Shown here: piece by piece, positions 46,852 through 57,088 of the stretch | Position numbering within the stretch: the stretch's first letter is position 1 | How the letters are laid out: each line of letters begins with the position of its first letter | DNA from: Gemmobacter fulvus | GTDB lineage: Bacteria > Pseudomonadota > Alphaproteobacteria > Rhodobacterales > Rhodobacteraceae | DNA: 64,000 nucleotides | Reading direction: 5' to 3' | Assembly (NCBI RefSeq): GCF_018798885.1 | Contig: NZ_CP076361.1 | Location: forward strand, 496,001 to 560,000 | Translations under genes and position numbers: made by a program | The notes under the pieces: generated by a model | The model's database searches: none | What the model was told of the DNA's origin: nothing | Seen by the model: the letters and a program-made list of their open reading frames with translations, nothing else

Positions 46852-47649
46852 ATGGATGACCTCAGCGCCCTTGCACAACTTCGCCTTGTGGCCATTCCGC
46901 GCCTTGCCGCTGGCGGACGCTGGCGGGTGGAGGCGATGCGCGCCTATTCCGAACCCTGCCTGCTGTGGTTCACCAAGGGTCAGGGCCGCATCACGCTGGC
47001 GGGCCAGACGCGCGGCTATACCGCCAACAACGCCATCTTCATTCCGCCCGGCGTGATGCACGGCTTCGAGGTCGGGCCGCAAGTCTTTGGTACAGCCGTG
47101 TTTTTCGGGCGCGACAGCAAGGTGACCCTGCCCAAGGAGCCGCATCACCTGCGCATCCGCGAAACTTTTGTGGCGCAAGAACTGAACATCACGCTGGACG
47201 CGATCCAGCGCGAGATGGACAGCGACAGCCCGGCACATGACCGCGCCACCCGGCATTACCTTGGGTTGCTGAGCGTCTGGCTGGAACGGCAAATCGCGAA
47301 GGCCGCGCCGGATGTGCAAAAGCCCGATGCGGCGCGCCGTCTGGTCGCGCGCTACACCACGCTGCTGGAGCAGGAGTTCCGCTCGGGCATGGGTGTCGCC
47401 GAATTCGCGGCTAGCCTTGGCGTGACGCCGACGCATCTGACGCGCTGCTGCAAACAGGCCTGCAACCGCCCTGCCAGCGCCCTGCTGCATGACCGGCTGA
47501 TCTTTGAGGCGCGCCGCCTTCTGTCGGAAACCGATCTGCCGGTGGGGCTGATTGCGGGCAGTCTGGGCTTTACCTCGCCTGCCTATTTCACCCGCGCCTT
47601 TCAGCATCAGGTCGGCAAATCGCCCTCGGCCTTCCGCCGAGCCCCCTGA
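46852..47649 (+). CDS. AraC-family transcriptional regulator
   Basis: A 265-aa regulator with an N-terminal cupin-like sensing domain (GRITLAGQTRGYTANNAIFIPPGVMHGFE, about residues 44-72). The C-terminal AraC double helix-turn-helix is at about residues 165-263 (VAEFAASLGVTPTHLTRCCKQ and LIAGSLGFTSPAYFTRAFQHQVGKSPSAFRR). The start at 46852 is chosen from family alignment; longer in-frame readings go back to 46714. It lies upstream of the peptide ABC operon, behind its own terminator, and may control it (inference). Confidence 0.88.
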   Translation: MDDLSALAQLRLVAIPRLAAGGRWRVEAMRAYSEPCLLWFTKGQGRITLAGQTRGYTANNAIFIPPGVMHGFEVGPQVFGTAVFFGRDSKVTLPKEPHHLRIRETFVAQELNITLDAIQREMDSDSPAHDRATRHYLGLLSVWLERQIAKAAPDVQKPDAARRLVARYTTLLEQEFRSGMGVAEFAASLGVTPTHLTRCCKQACNRPASALLHDRLIFEARRLLSETDLPVGLIAGSLGFTSPAYFTRAFQHQVGKSPSAFRRAP

Positions 47650-47686
47650 TCCCTGTCGCTTTCCGCTTTAACGGAGAAAATATCGC

Positions 47687-47714
47687 AAACCGCCGGGCAA
47701 TCCCGGCGGTTTTT
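47687..47714 (+). terminator. Terminator of the AraC-type gene
   Basis: An 11-bp stem (AAACCGCCGGG / CCCGGCGGTTT) with the 4-nt loop CAAT is followed by TT, about 40 nt after the regulator stop. It separates the regulator from the ABC operon. Confidence 0.88.
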
Positions 47715-47906
47715 CCGTGATCCTGTCCGAACCCCACGCGAATTTGTCGCAAACCGACCTTGAAGTGCCGAAACGAGGCGTTGACGCAACGGCGAAAACA
47801 ATGCGCAATAAGCAGGTGAGACTTCCGTTGTGGCGACTGCCAGGTGTCTGCCGGGTATCTGCGCTGCGACAGAGACGCACCAATGATAACTGTCAGGGAG
47901 TTGAAG

Positions 47907-49553
47907 ATGATCCACACAACACCGCAGCCAGCCCCTCTGCACCACGCAGCCCCGGCCTATGCCGAGGAAGTGCGCGCAGGCACGCTGAGCCGCCGCGAAT
48001 TTCTCACCCGCACCACGGCGCTTGGCGTCAGCGCGACGGCGGCCTACGGCCTACTCGGGCTGACCGTGCCCACCCCGGCCCTGGCGCAGGAAACCCCGGT
48101 CATGGGCGGCACGCTGCGCATGAACATGGAAACCCGCGCGATGAAGGATCCGCGCACCTGGGATTGGTCGGAGTTGGGCAATTTCGGGCGCGGCTGGCTG
48201 GAATATCTGGTGCAGTACAACACCGACGGCACCTTCGAAGGCCGCCTGCTGGAAAGCTGGACCGCGAATGACAATGCCACCGAATACACCCTGAATGTGC
48301 GCAAGGGTGTGAAGTGGAACAATGGCGATGATTTCACTGCCGAGGATGTGCTGCACAACATCACCCGCTGGTGCGAAGCCGGGGTCGAGGGCAACTCGAT
48401 GGCCGCACGCATGGGCGGGCTGGTCGACGAGGCCACCAAGGCGCTGAAACCCGGTGCCGTGACCGTGGTCGACAGCCATACCGTGAAGGTCACGCTGCCC
48501 GCGCCCGACATCTCGCTGATCGCGGGTTTTGCCGATTACCCCGCCGCCGTGGTGCACAAGACCTATGACAATGGCGACCCGGTTGCCAATCCGATCGGCA
48601 CCGGCCCCTATCTGCCCGAAACCAACGAAGTGGGCGTGAAGCAGGTTCTGGTGAAAAACGCCAATCACACCTGGTGGGGCACCGGCGCCTATCTCGACCG
48701 GATCGAGTATATTGATTACGGTACCGATCCTGCCGCCGTCGTGGCCGCCGCGGAATCGGGCGAGATTGACGCGACCTACCGCACCGAAGGCGATTTCGTC
48801 TCGGTATTTGACGGGCTGGGCTGGGGCAAATCCGAAGCGATCACCGCAGGCACGCTGGCGATCCGCTTCCACCACGCCGCAGCCCCCTATGACAATGTCG
48901 AGGTGCGCAAGGCGCTGCAACTCGCCGTCGACAACAAGGTCGTGCTGGAACTCGGGTATGCCGGTCTGGGTCAGGTGGCCGAAAACCACCATGTCTGCCC
49001 GATCCACCCGGAATATGCCGAACTGCCGCCGCTGACGGTCGACCCCGCTGCCGCCAAGGCCGCAATCGAGGCCGCAGGCCATGCCGATACGGAATTCGAG
49101 CTGATCTCGCTCGATGACAACTGGCAATCGGCCAGCTGCGACGCAGTTGCGGCCCAGATCCGCGATGCGGGCATCAAGATCAAGCGCACCATCCTGCCCG
49201 GCTCGACCTTCTGGAACGACTGGCTGAAATACCCATTCTCGGCGACCGAATGGAACATGCGTCCGCTCGGCGTGCAGATCTTGCAACTGGCCTATAAATC
49301 CGGCGTGGCCTGGAACGAGACCGCCTTCGCCAATGAAGAGTTCGACACCAAACTGGCCGAGGCTCTGGCGATCAACGATGCCGACAAACGCCGCGAGGTC
49401 ATGGTCCGGCTGGAACAGATCATGCAGGAACAGGGCGTGCTGATTCAGCCGTTCTGGCGGTCGCTGTTCCGCCACACCACGGAAAAGGTGAAGGGCGCAG
49501 AGATGCACCCGACGTTTGAACACCATCACTACAAATGGTGGATGACGGCCTGA
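47907..49553 (+). CDS. Peptide/solute ABC importer, Tat-exported binding protein
   Basis: A 548-aa family 5 (DppA/OppA-like) periplasmic binding protein. The N-terminus has a twin-arginine motif ([10 protein letters not shown]) before a hydrophobic stretch, with cleavage probably after PALAQ. Export is therefore likely by Tat rather than Sec. The SBP_bac_5 domain covers about residues 95-465 ([27 protein letters not shown] and others). The start at 47907 has AGGGAG upstream. It heads a four-gene operon. The substrate is a peptide or similar oligomer by family; the exact ligand is unknown. Confidence 0.9.
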   Translation: MIHTTPQPAPLHHAAPAYAEEVRAGTLSRREFLTRTTALGVSATAAYGLLGLTVPTPALAQETPVMGGTLRMNMETRAMKDPRTWDWSELGNFGRGWLEYLVQYNTDGTFEGRLLESWTANDNATEYTLNVRKGVKWNNGDDFTAEDVLHNITRWCEAGVEGNSMAARMGGLVDEATKALKPGAVTVVDSHTVKVTLPAPDISLIAGFADYPAAVVHKTYDNGDPVANPIGTGPYLPETNEVGVKQVLVKNANHTWWGTGAYLDRIEYIDYGTDPAAVVAAAESGEIDATYRTEGDFVSVFDGLGWGKSEAITAGTLAIRFHHAAAPYDNVEVRKALQLAVDNKVVLELGYAGLGQVAENHHVCPIHPEYAELPPLTVDPAAAKAAIEAAGHADTEFELISLDDNWQSASCDAVAAQIRDAGIKIKRTILPGSTFWNDWLKYPFSATEWNMRPLGVQILQLAYKSGVAWNETAFANEEFDTKLAEALAINDADKRREVMVRLEQIMQEQGVLIQPFWRSLFRHTTEKVKGAEMHPTFEHHHYKWWMTA

Positions 49554-49649
49554 GTGCCGCATTCCGGCGGGGCGCGCGCAGGCGCGCCCCTGCTTCCGCA
49601 GCGGACCCCCCGCTTTTGCCGCCTGTCCATCGGAAAGGCCTGACGCCCC

Positions 49650-50693
49650 ATGGCCCGATTTCTGTTTCGTCGCCTGCTGACCATGATCGCCACGGCGCTG
49701 TGCCTGACCTTCATCGTCTTTGCGCTGACCAACCTGCCCCCCAACCTTGAAAAGATTGCCAAATCCCAGGCAGGCTCGCGGATTTCGGATGCCGAAGTCG
49801 TCAGCTGGCTGGAAAAGAACGGCTACGCGCAACCGCTGCTGCGACGCTATGGCGAATGGCTGGGCGCGGTGCCGGGCTGGCGCCGGACCGAGGGCGAAAC
49901 CGTGACCGGCCGCTGTATCCCCCATGGCAGCGACCCCGCTGCCGCCCCCCGCTTCTGCGGCGTGTTGCAGGGCTATTGGGGCTGGTCGAATGTATTCAAG
50001 GACTCGGTCTCGCAGATCATCGCCACCCGGCTCGGTCTGACCGGCTGGCTCATGGCCTCGGTCATGGCGCTGATGGTGCCGGTGGCCCTGCTGATCGGCA
50101 TTCTGGCCGGGATGCGCGAAGGCTCGAAACTCGACAGATCGCTGTCGACCGTCTCCATCGCCACCACCGCCACACCGGAATATGTGTCGGGCGTGCTGTT
50201 GATCACCATTTTCGCCTCCTCCGTCACCGGGCTGAAATGGTTCAAGGGCTCTGCCGCCACCGCGATGGACGATATCACCTTCGAGAATTTCTTCCTGCCG
50301 GTGCTCACCATCGCACTATATGGCATCGGCTATATCGCCCGCATGACCCGCGCCTCCATGACCGAGGTGATGACGGCGCAATATATCCGCACCGCGCGGC
50401 TGAAAGGCGTGCGCTTCCGCGATGTGGTGATCCGCCACGCCCTGCGCAACGCGCTGATCGCGCCCTTCACCGTCATCATGCTGCAGTTCCCCTGGCTGCT
50501 GAACGGCGTGGTGATCGTGGAAACCCTGTTCAATTACAAAGGCTTCGGGTGGACGCTGGTGCAAGCCGCAGGCAATAACGACATCGAGTTGCTGTTGGGA
50601 TGTTCCGTCGTCGCCGTGGTGGTGGTGCTGGTCACGCAGCTGATGTCGGATATCGGCTATGCTTGGCTGAACCCGCGCATCCGTCTGTCATAA
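49650..50693 (+). CDS. ABC importer permease, DppB type
   Basis: A 347-aa inner-membrane permease. The N-terminal helix (FLFRRLLTMIATALCLTFIVFALTN) is followed by a large periplasmic loop (about residues 35-115) and five further helices. The coupling motif is in YIRTARLKGVRFRDVVIRHALRNALIAP. The loop is longer than in E. coli DppB and contains a Cys pair. It forms the channel with the next gene. Confidence 0.92.
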   Translation: MARFLFRRLLTMIATALCLTFIVFALTNLPPNLEKIAKSQAGSRISDAEVVSWLEKNGYAQPLLRRYGEWLGAVPGWRRTEGETVTGRCIPHGSDPAAAPRFCGVLQGYWGWSNVFKDSVSQIIATRLGLTGWLMASVMALMVPVALLIGILAGMREGSKLDRSLSTVSIATTATPEYVSGVLLITIFASSVTGLKWFKGSAATAMDDITFENFFLPVLTIALYGIGYIARMTRASMTEVMTAQYIRTARLKGVRFRDVVIRHALRNALIAPFTVIMLQFPWLLNGVVIVETLFNYKGFGWTLVQAAGNNDIELLLGCSVVAVVVVLVTQLMSDIGYAWLNPRIRLS

Positions 50694-50703
50694 GGAGGCA
50701 CAG

Positions 50704-51894
50704 ATGGAAACTCTGAGCTGGCTCCAGATCTTCACAGCGATGGCGATGCAGTTTCTGCCCGTCTGGGGCGCGCTGGCGCTCACCTTCGCGCTGTCCATCA
50801 CCTTCAAACGCCGCCTTGGCCTTTACGGCAAACTGTTCGACAGCCCGGTCGGCATGATGGGCTTCGGCATCGTCATGTTCTGGGTGTTCACCGCCCTGCT
50901 GGCCGATCTGATCATCACCCATGATCCGCTGTCGCAGGTGTCGGGCATGAAAAACGCCCTGCCCGGCACGCCACTCAAAACCCAGGCCGAGGGGCTGTTT
51001 GCCCATTACCTGCTGGGCGGCGACAATCTGGCGCGCGACGTGTTCTCGCGCGTGGTGATGGGCGCGCGCTCCGTGCTGTCCATCGCGCCTGCCGCCACCG
51101 CCTTTGCCTTCATGGTCGGCATCACGCTCGGCCTGCCTGCGGGTTATTTCGGCGGGCGGCTCGACACCGCGCTCAGCTTTGCCGCCAATCTGGTGCTGGC
51201 CTTCCCGGTCATCCTGATGTTCTACCTGCTGGTCACGCCCGAGATCCAGAACACCGGCCCGCTGATCGCGGGCTGGCGCGCCTCGATCCCCAATGTGATG
51301 GCGGCGGTGCTATTCGCCTTTCCCATCGTATTCTTCTCGATCCTGTGGAATTCGCGCTTCTTCACCAATCCGCGCCAGCGCAACCTCTATGTCGGCATCA
51401 CGCTCGCCATCGGCCTGTGGATCTACGCCGGCCTTGCCTTCGGTGCCGATCCGACCGGCCTCTGGGCGATGGAGCCGAACCTGCTCAACGTCTTTGTCTC
51501 GGTGGTCTTCGTCAACGCGCCCACCGTGTTCCGCATCGTGCGCGGCATCGTGATGGACATCAAATCCCGCGATTACGTCGCCGCAGGCCAGACCCGCGGC
51601 GAAGGCCCCTGGTATATCATGCTGTGGGAAATCCTGCCCAATGCGCGCGGCCCCCTGATCGTCGATTTCTGCCTGCGCATCGGGTATACAACCATCCTGC
51701 TCGGCACGCTGGGCTTCTTCGGCCTCGGCGTCAGCCCGGAAAGCCCCGACTGGGGTTCCACCATCAATGCCGGGCGCAAGCTGCTGTCACAATTCCCCCA
51801 TGCCGCCGTTGTTCCGGCCCTGGCGCTGATGAGCCTGGTCTTGGGCCTCAACCTTCTGGCCGATGGCCTGCGGGAAGAAAGCATGAAGGATTAA
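50704..51894 (+). CDS. ABC importer permease, DppC type, enlarged
   Basis: A 396-aa partner permease, about 90 residues longer than usual DppC. The extra length is an additional N-terminal helix and an insertion with two more hydrophobic stretches (about residues 170-255). The coupling motif is DYVAAGQTRGEGPWYIMLWEILPNARGP. An ideal AAGGAGG precedes the ATG. The stop is followed by a gene-end repeat and then the ATPase gene. Confidence 0.9.
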   Translation: METLSWLQIFTAMAMQFLPVWGALALTFALSITFKRRLGLYGKLFDSPVGMMGFGIVMFWVFTALLADLIITHDPLSQVSGMKNALPGTPLKTQAEGLFAHYLLGGDNLARDVFSRVVMGARSVLSIAPAATAFAFMVGITLGLPAGYFGGRLDTALSFAANLVLAFPVILMFYLLVTPEIQNTGPLIAGWRASIPNVMAAVLFAFPIVFFSILWNSRFFTNPRQRNLYVGITLAIGLWIYAGLAFGADPTGLWAMEPNLLNVFVSVVFVNAPTVFRIVRGIVMDIKSRDYVAAGQTRGEGPWYIMLWEILPNARGPLIVDFCLRIGYTTILLGTLGFFGLGVSPESPDWGSTINAGRKLLSQFPHAAVVPALALMSLVLGLNLLADGLREESMKD

Positions 51895-51908
51895 CCCCCG
51901 GCCACCTG

Positions 51909-51962
51909 CCTTTCATCTTGGCCCAAATATTCCTCGGGGGTCCGGGGGCAGACAGCCCCCGG
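51909..51962 (+). repeat. Gene-end repeat (TTTCATCTTGG type), copy 2, with hairpin
   Basis: CCTTTCATCTTGGCCCAAAT is followed by ATTCCTCGGGGG and a perfect 8-bp hairpin CCGGGGGC-AGACA-GCCCCCGG (51942-51962). It lies 15 nt after the permease stop in the same orientation and 26 nt before the ATPase start. It is the fullest of three copies here; the hairpin could protect or end the upstream mRNA. Confidence 0.65.
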
Positions 51963-51987
51963 TCCACCGCCAGCAAGCGAGACAGCC

Positions 51988-54072
51988 ATGGCCGACTGGA
52001 ACCCCACCGACCCGATCCTTGAAATCGAGAATCTCTCGATCTCCTTTTTCACGCGCCTGCGCGAAATTCCGGCGGTGATGGATTTTTCCTGCACCGTGCT
52101 GCCCGGCGAGGCGATGGGCCTTGTCGGTGAATCCGGCTGTGGCAAATCCACCGTGGCCCTCGCGGTGATGCGAGATCTGGGCAAGAATGGCCGGATCGTC
52201 GGCGGCACGATCAAGTTCAAGGGCCGCGATCTTACCACCATGTCGGAAGACGGGCTGCGCCAGATCCGCGGCTCAGAAATCGCGATGATCTATCAGGAGC
52301 CGATGGCCTCGCTGAACCCGGCGATGAAGATCGGCGCGCAACTGGCCGAAGTGCCGATGATCCATCAGGGCATGGCAAAAGACGCCGCCTGGGCGCTGGC
52401 CCGGCAGATCGTGGCCGATGTGCGCCTGCCCGACCCTGACCGCATCCTGCACGCCTATCCGCATCAGCTCTCGGGCGGCCAGCAACAGCGCATCGTCATC
52501 GCCATGGCCCTGATGTCGAAACCCGCGCTGCTGATCCTCGATGAACCCACCACCGCGCTCGATGTGACGGTCGAGGCGGGCATCGTCGATCTGGTGAAGG
52601 ATCTGGGCGAAAAATATGGCACCTCCATGCTGTTCATCAGCCACAACCTCGGTCTGGTGCTTGAGGTCTGCGACCGGATCACCGTGATGTATTCCGGCGA
52701 GGCGGTGGAAACGGGTGCGGTGGCCGAGGTGTTCGATACCATGCGCCACCCCTATACGCAGGCGCTGTTCCGCTCGATCCCGCTGCCGGGGGCCGACAAG
52801 AACGCGCATCCGCTGGTGGCGATTCCCGGCAATTTCCCGCTACCGCATGAACGGCCCAAAGGCTGCAATTTCGGGCCGCGCTGCGACTATTTCGTCGAAG
52901 GCCGCTGCAATGCGGGCGATATTCCGATGCTGCCGGTGCCCGAAGGCCACCGCCATGACAGCCGCTGCCTGCGCTTTGCCGAAATCGACTGGCACGCCCC
53001 CATCGCCGCCCGCAAGACCCATGCCAAAACCCCGGTGGGCGAGGTGGTGCTGCGCATGGAGGATCTGCGCAAATATTACGAGGTTTCGGGCGGCGGCCTG
53101 TTCGGCGGCGGCGCCAAGAAGGTGGTCAAGGCCAATGAAACCCTCAGCTTCGAGGCCCGCGCGGGCGAAACCCTGGCCATCGTCGGCGAATCCGGCTGCG
53201 GCAAATCCACCTTTGCCAAGGTGCTGATGGGGCTGGAAACCGCGACCTCCGGCAAGATCATGCTCTATGACCGCGACATCCAGAACACGCCGATCGAAAA
53301 GCGCAATGTCGATACGGTCTCGGGCGTGCAGATGGTGTTCCAGAACCCGTTCGACACGCTCAACCCCTCGATGTCGGTGGGCCGTCAGATCATCCGCGCG
53401 CTGGAGATCTTCGGTCAGGGCAGCTCGGATGCCGAACGCCGCAACCGCATGCTGGAACTGCTCGATCTGGTGAAACTGCCACGCGCCTTTGCCGAACGGA
53501 TGCCGCGCCAGCTGTCGGGCGGGCAGAAGCAGCGCGTCGGCATCGCCCGCGCCTTTGCCGGCGGGGCCAAAATCGTGGTGGCGGACGAACCCGTCTCCGC
53601 CCTCGATGTCTCGGTGCAGGCCGCCGTCACCGATCTGCTGATGGATATCCAACGCGAAAACGGCACGACTCTGCTGTTCATCAGCCATGATCTGTCAATT
53701 GTGCGCTATCTCAGCGACCGGGTGATGGTGATGTATCTCGGCCATGTGGTCGAACTCGGCAGCACCGATCAGGTGTTCCAGCCGCCCTACCACCCCTATA
53801 CCGAAGCCCTGCTGTCGGCGGTGCCGATTGCCGATACACGCGTCAAGAAACAGCGCATCGTGCTGGAGGGCGATATTCCTTCGGCGATGAACCCGCCCCC
53901 CGGCTGCCCGTTCCAGACCCGCTGCCGCTGGAAATCACAGGTGCCGGGCGGGCTCTGTGACCGCGAGGTGCCGCCGATGCGCGATCTGGCGGGCGGCCAT
54001 CAGATCAAATGCCACCTGCCCGCCGAGGTCTTTGCCCGGATGGAGCCGGTGATCAAGATCGCCGCCGAATAA
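51988..54072 (+). CDS. Fused double ABC ATPase of the peptide importer (DppD-DppF type)
   Basis: A 694-aa protein with two complete ABC ATPase domains. The first (about residues 5-330) has GESGCGKST, LSGGQQQRIVIAMAL and LLILDEPTTALD. The second (about residues 350-690) has GESGCGKST, LSGGQKQRVGIARAF and IVVADEPVSALD. Each is followed by an oligopeptide-type C-terminal segment with the Cys pattern seen in 4Fe-4S containing Opp/Dpp ATPases (for example CPFQTRCRWKSQVPGGLC). DppD and DppF are usually separate. It powers the two permeases upstream. Confidence 0.93.
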   Translation: MADWNPTDPILEIENLSISFFTRLREIPAVMDFSCTVLPGEAMGLVGESGCGKSTVALAVMRDLGKNGRIVGGTIKFKGRDLTTMSEDGLRQIRGSEIAMIYQEPMASLNPAMKIGAQLAEVPMIHQGMAKDAAWALARQIVADVRLPDPDRILHAYPHQLSGGQQQRIVIAMALMSKPALLILDEPTTALDVTVEAGIVDLVKDLGEKYGTSMLFISHNLGLVLEVCDRITVMYSGEAVETGAVAEVFDTMRHPYTQALFRSIPLPGADKNAHPLVAIPGNFPLPHERPKGCNFGPRCDYFVEGRCNAGDIPMLPVPEGHRHDSRCLRFAEIDWHAPIAARKTHAKTPVGEVVLRMEDLRKYYEVSGGGLFGGGAKKVVKANETLSFEARAGETLAIVGESGCGKSTFAKVLMGLETATSGKIMLYDRDIQNTPIEKRNVDTVSGVQMVFQNPFDTLNPSMSVGRQIIRALEIFGQGSSDAERRNRMLELLDLVKLPRAFAERMPRQLSGGQKQRVGIARAFAGGAKIVVADEPVSALDVSVQAAVTDLLMDIQRENGTTLLFISHDLSIVRYLSDRVMVMYLGHVVELGSTDQVFQPPYHPYTEALLSAVPIADTRVKKQRIVLEGDIPSAMNPPPGCPFQTRCRWKSQVPGGLCDREVPPMRDLAGGHQIKCHLPAEVFARMEPVIKIAAE

Positions 54073-54082
54073 CGCCACCCTG

Positions 54083-54108
54083 CCATTCATCTTGGCAAAA
54101 ATATCCTC
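54083..54108 (+). repeat. Gene-end repeat (TTTCATCTTGG type), copy 3
   Basis: CCATTCATCTTGGCAAAAAT then ATCCTC, 10 nt after the double ATPase stop and in the same orientation as that gene. It is directly followed by a terminator. Confidence 0.62.
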
Positions 54109-54117
54109 GCCGAAGGC

Positions 54118-54149
54118 AAAAGCCCGCATCCTGGATGCGGGCTTTTTTT
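54118..54149. terminator. Bidirectional terminator between the ABC operon and der
   Basis: A 12-bp stem (AAAAGCCCGCAT / ATGCGGGCTTTT) with a 5-nt loop is followed by TTT. It lies between convergent genes and can stop both transcripts. Confidence 0.9.
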
Positions 54150-54168
54150 CCTTAACACCAAGGATGTG

Positions 54169-55647
54169 TTACCACCGCTGATCGGGGTCTTTGGAGGCCT
54201 TGTGCTTGCGCAGCCGGGACGGCGTATGGAACTTGCGTTCGCGGAACGGGTTCTTGTCGCCCTGCCCGCGGAAGGTCACGCGGATCGGCGTGCCCGGCAT
54301 GTCAAAGTGATCGCGCAAGCCATTGACGAGATAGCGTTTATAGCTTTCCGGCATCATGTCGGGGTGCGAGCACATCACGATGAAACCCGGTGGGCGGGTT
54401 TTCACCTGCGTCATGTAGCGAAGCTTGATGCGGCGGCCGCCCGGGGCCGGTGGCGGGTGCGCCTCGGTCATCGCGCCCAGCCAGCTGTTCAGCCGCGCGG
54501 TCGGGATCCGGCGGTTCCAGACATCATGTGCCTTCAGGATGGCCGCATGCAGCCGGTCCAGCCCACGCCCGGTCTTGGCCGAGACGGTGATCATCGGCGC
54601 GCCGCGCAACTGCGGCAGCAGGCGTTCGAACATTTCCTTGAGTTCGGCCAGCTTTTCCTGCTTTTCGTCCTCAAGATCCCATTTGTTGATCGCCACCACC
54701 ACGGCGCGGCCTTCGGTTTCGGCAAAATCCGCGATGCGCAGATCCTGCACCTCGAACGGAATTTCCACGTCCAGCAGCACCACCACCACTTCGGCAAAGC
54801 GCACGGCGCGGATTCCATCGGCCACCGACAGCTTTTCCAGCTTGTCGCTGATCCGGGCCTTCTTGCGCATCCCGGCGGTGTCAAATATCCGCGTCGGCGT
54901 GCCCAGCCATTCGCTGCGCACCGAAATCGCATCGCGGGTGATCCCCGCTTCCGGCCCGGTCAGCAGCCGGTCATAGCCGAGGATCTTGTTGATCAGCGTC
55001 GATTTTCCGGCATTGGGCCGCCCGATCACCGCGATTTGCAACGGTTTGGCCAGGGTCGGCTTGTGCGCCTCCAGATCGGCCTCTTCTTCGGCCTCTTCTT
55101 CCGAAATATCCACATCGACAATCGGCGCATCCAGGGCCGCGCGTTCGGCATAGCCATCGGCCATCGGGCGCAAGATGTGGTAAAGGTCGTCCATGCCCTC
55201 GCCATGTTCGGCAGATAGCCGCACGGGTTCGCCAAGGCCAAGGCTCCAGGCCTCGATCGCACCACCGTCCCCGGCCCGGCCTTCGGCCTTGTTCACGCCG
55301 AGGATCACCTTCGCACCCTTGCGGCGCAGAATATCGGCAAACACCTCATCCGAGGAGGTGACGCCCACCCGCCCGTCGATCAGGAACAGGCAGATATCGG
55401 CCATATCCACCGCGCGTTCGGTCAGCCGCCGCATCCGCCCTTGCAGGCTGTCATCGGTCACTTCCTCCAGCCCCGCCGTGTCGATGACGGTGAACCGCAT
55501 GTCGAACAGCTTGGCATCGCCTTCGCGCAGATCGCGCGTGACGCCCGGCTGGTCATCGACCAGCGCAAGCTTGCGGCCGACAAGCCGGTTGAAAAGCGTC
55601 GATTTGCCGACATTGGGTCGGCCCACGATGGCGAGTGTAAAGGTCAT
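54169..55647 (-). CDS. der: Ribosome biogenesis GTPase Der
   Basis: A 492-aa tandem GTPase needed for 50S maturation. The first G domain has GRPNVGKST and a DTAGLEEV switch; the second (about residues 205-375) has GRPNAGKST and DTAGMRKKA, with NKWD. An RNA-binding KH-like domain forms the C-terminus ([29 protein letters not shown]). An acidic linker (residues 172-192) joins the G domains. The gene order yfgM-like, bamB, der matches E. coli. Confidence 0.96.
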   Translation of the reverse strand: MTFTLAIVGRPNVGKSTLFNRLVGRKLALVDDQPGVTRDLREGDAKLFDMRFTVIDTAGLEEVTDDSLQGRMRRLTERAVDMADICLFLIDGRVGVTSSDEVFADILRRKGAKVILGVNKAEGRAGDGGAIEAWSLGLGEPVRLSAEHGEGMDDLYHILRPMADGYAERAALDAPIVDVDISEEEAEEEADLEAHKPTLAKPLQIAVIGRPNAGKSTLINKILGYDRLLTGPEAGITRDAISVRSEWLGTPTRIFDTAGMRKKARISDKLEKLSVADGIRAVRFAEVVVVLLDVEIPFEVQDLRIADFAETEGRAVVVAINKWDLEDEKQEKLAELKEMFERLLPQLRGAPMITVSAKTGRGLDRLHAAILKAHDVWNRRIPTARLNSWLGAMTEAHPPPAPGGRRIKLRYMTQVKTRPPGFIVMCSHPDMMPESYKRYLVNGLRDHFDMPGTPIRVTFRGQGDKNPFRERKFHTPSRLRKHKASKDPDQRW

Positions 55648-55704
55648 ATTGCCCTCCGGGGGCGCGTCAATACGTCAAGCCGCCTGCCATACACGGGGAA
55701 TGGC

Positions 55705-57060
55705 TCAACGGAAAGCGTGAAGTTGCCCATCGCCGCCCACGACCAGCAACATGCCCCCCGCCAGCGCCGGTTGCGCCGCAGCGCCGCCCGGGATCTGCGC
55801 CGTGGCGGTCAGCGTGCCATCGGTGGGCGAGAAGAAGCGCAACAGCCCGTCGCCCGAGGCCACGGCAATACGCCCGCCCGCCAGAACCGGCCCGTAATGC
55901 GCGGTGATCGCCTTGCGTTTGTTCACCTTGGCCGTATCGAAATAGGGCATCGGCACCGACCAGAGCGCCGCCCCGGTGGCCGCATCCAGCCGCACCAGCC
56001 GCGCCTCGTCATTCACCAGAAACACCGAATTGCCCACCGGCAGCAGCGGCCCCATCGCGCCTTCGGGCGCAGTCCAGACCGGCTCGCCCGACGAGGACGA
56101 CAGCGCATAGGTGCGCCCGCTGGCATTGCCGACATAGATCAGCCCGCCCGCCACCACCGGATCGCCGGTGATATCGGTGATATTGCCATACCCCCGGCCC
56201 AGCCGCTGCCCGACGATATCCGCCGCCCAGGTCTGGATGCCGCCGGTCTTCAGCACCGAGACCAGTTGCCCCGACACAAGCGGCAGCAGCACCGAGGTTT
56301 CAGTGACCGCAGGCGCGGAGGAACCGACCATCCCCGGCACGCCCTGCGTGCCCGGCATCTGCCAGCGCACCTTGCCATCGGCCACATCAACAGCCCAGGC
56401 CGAGCTGTCACGCCCGACGACATAGACGGTATTGCCCTCGACCGCAGGCGCGCCCGCGACGGCGGCGCCCAGCGTCTGCCGCCACAGCACCTTGCCCGAG
56501 GCCGGTTCCACCGCGATCAGCTCGCCATAGGCCGTGGCCACAAATACCCGGCCCGCGCCATAGGCCAGACCACCGCCCGAGATTTCGCTGGCACGGTCGC
56601 CCGCCGGGGTCAGATCGGTGCCCCAGAGCGGCGTGCCGTTCAGCGCGGTGGCATGCAGGCCCACCCGCGCATCCAGCGTATAGATCCGCCCCTCGCCCAC
56701 CACCGGCGCGGCGGAAATGCGGTTGCGGCGGCTGTTGCCGGTGCCGATCGGCGCGCTCCAGATCCGCTGCGGGGCGGCGCTCAGGCTGCCATGCGGCGGC
56801 ATGTGGCGGATATTGCCCGCCCGATGCGACCATTCGGCATTGGCCTGCGCCGCAGGCAGGGCAATCGGCACCGAGACATTGGCAATCTTGCCCGTGCTAT
56901 CCACCGGCGCGGGCCGCGCTTCGGTGGGCAGGCTGTCTTCCAGCGGCGCGCGGGCGTTGAACCGCTCTCCGGGCAGGATGACTTCCTTTTCACAGGCGGC
57001 AAGCAGGCTGAACAGCGCAAGGCTGGAGACCGCAGATTTGAGCAGCGTCACGCTAGGCAC
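55705..57060 (-). CDS. bamB: Outer membrane assembly lipoprotein BamB
   Basis: A 451-aa lipoprotein with the lipobox LLAAC (Cys at about residue 23) and an eight-bladed PQQ-like beta-propeller (about residues 80-450, with repeated W-W blade motifs such as GTPLWGTDL, GKVLWRQTL and GKVRWQMPG). BamB scaffolds BamA in the BAM complex. The residues between lipobox and propeller are a low-complexity linker. It lies 28 nt after the YfgM-like gene. Confidence 0.9.
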   Translation of the reverse strand: MPSVTLLKSAVSSLALFSLLAACEKEVILPGERFNARAPLEDSLPTEARPAPVDSTGKIANVSVPIALPAAQANAEWSHRAGNIRHMPPHGSLSAAPQRIWSAPIGTGNSRRNRISAAPVVGEGRIYTLDARVGLHATALNGTPLWGTDLTPAGDRASEISGGGLAYGAGRVFVATAYGELIAVEPASGKVLWRQTLGAAVAGAPAVEGNTVYVVGRDSSAWAVDVADGKVRWQMPGTQGVPGMVGSSAPAVTETSVLLPLVSGQLVSVLKTGGIQTWAADIVGQRLGRGYGNITDITGDPVVAGGLIYVGNASGRTYALSSSSGEPVWTAPEGAMGPLLPVGNSVFLVNDEARLVRLDAATGAALWSVPMPYFDTAKVNKRKAITAHYGPVLAGGRIAVASGDGLLRFFSPTDGTLTATAQIPGGAAAQPALAGGMLLVVGGDGQLHAFR

Positions 57061-57088
57061 TCCCGTTCCACTTTACACGCCAAAGGGC

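Noticed and set aside
47781-47811. Promoter TTGACG with CAATAA before the ABC binding-protein gene
   Set aside because: The spacing is about 19 nt and the -10 is poor, so it was not listed.
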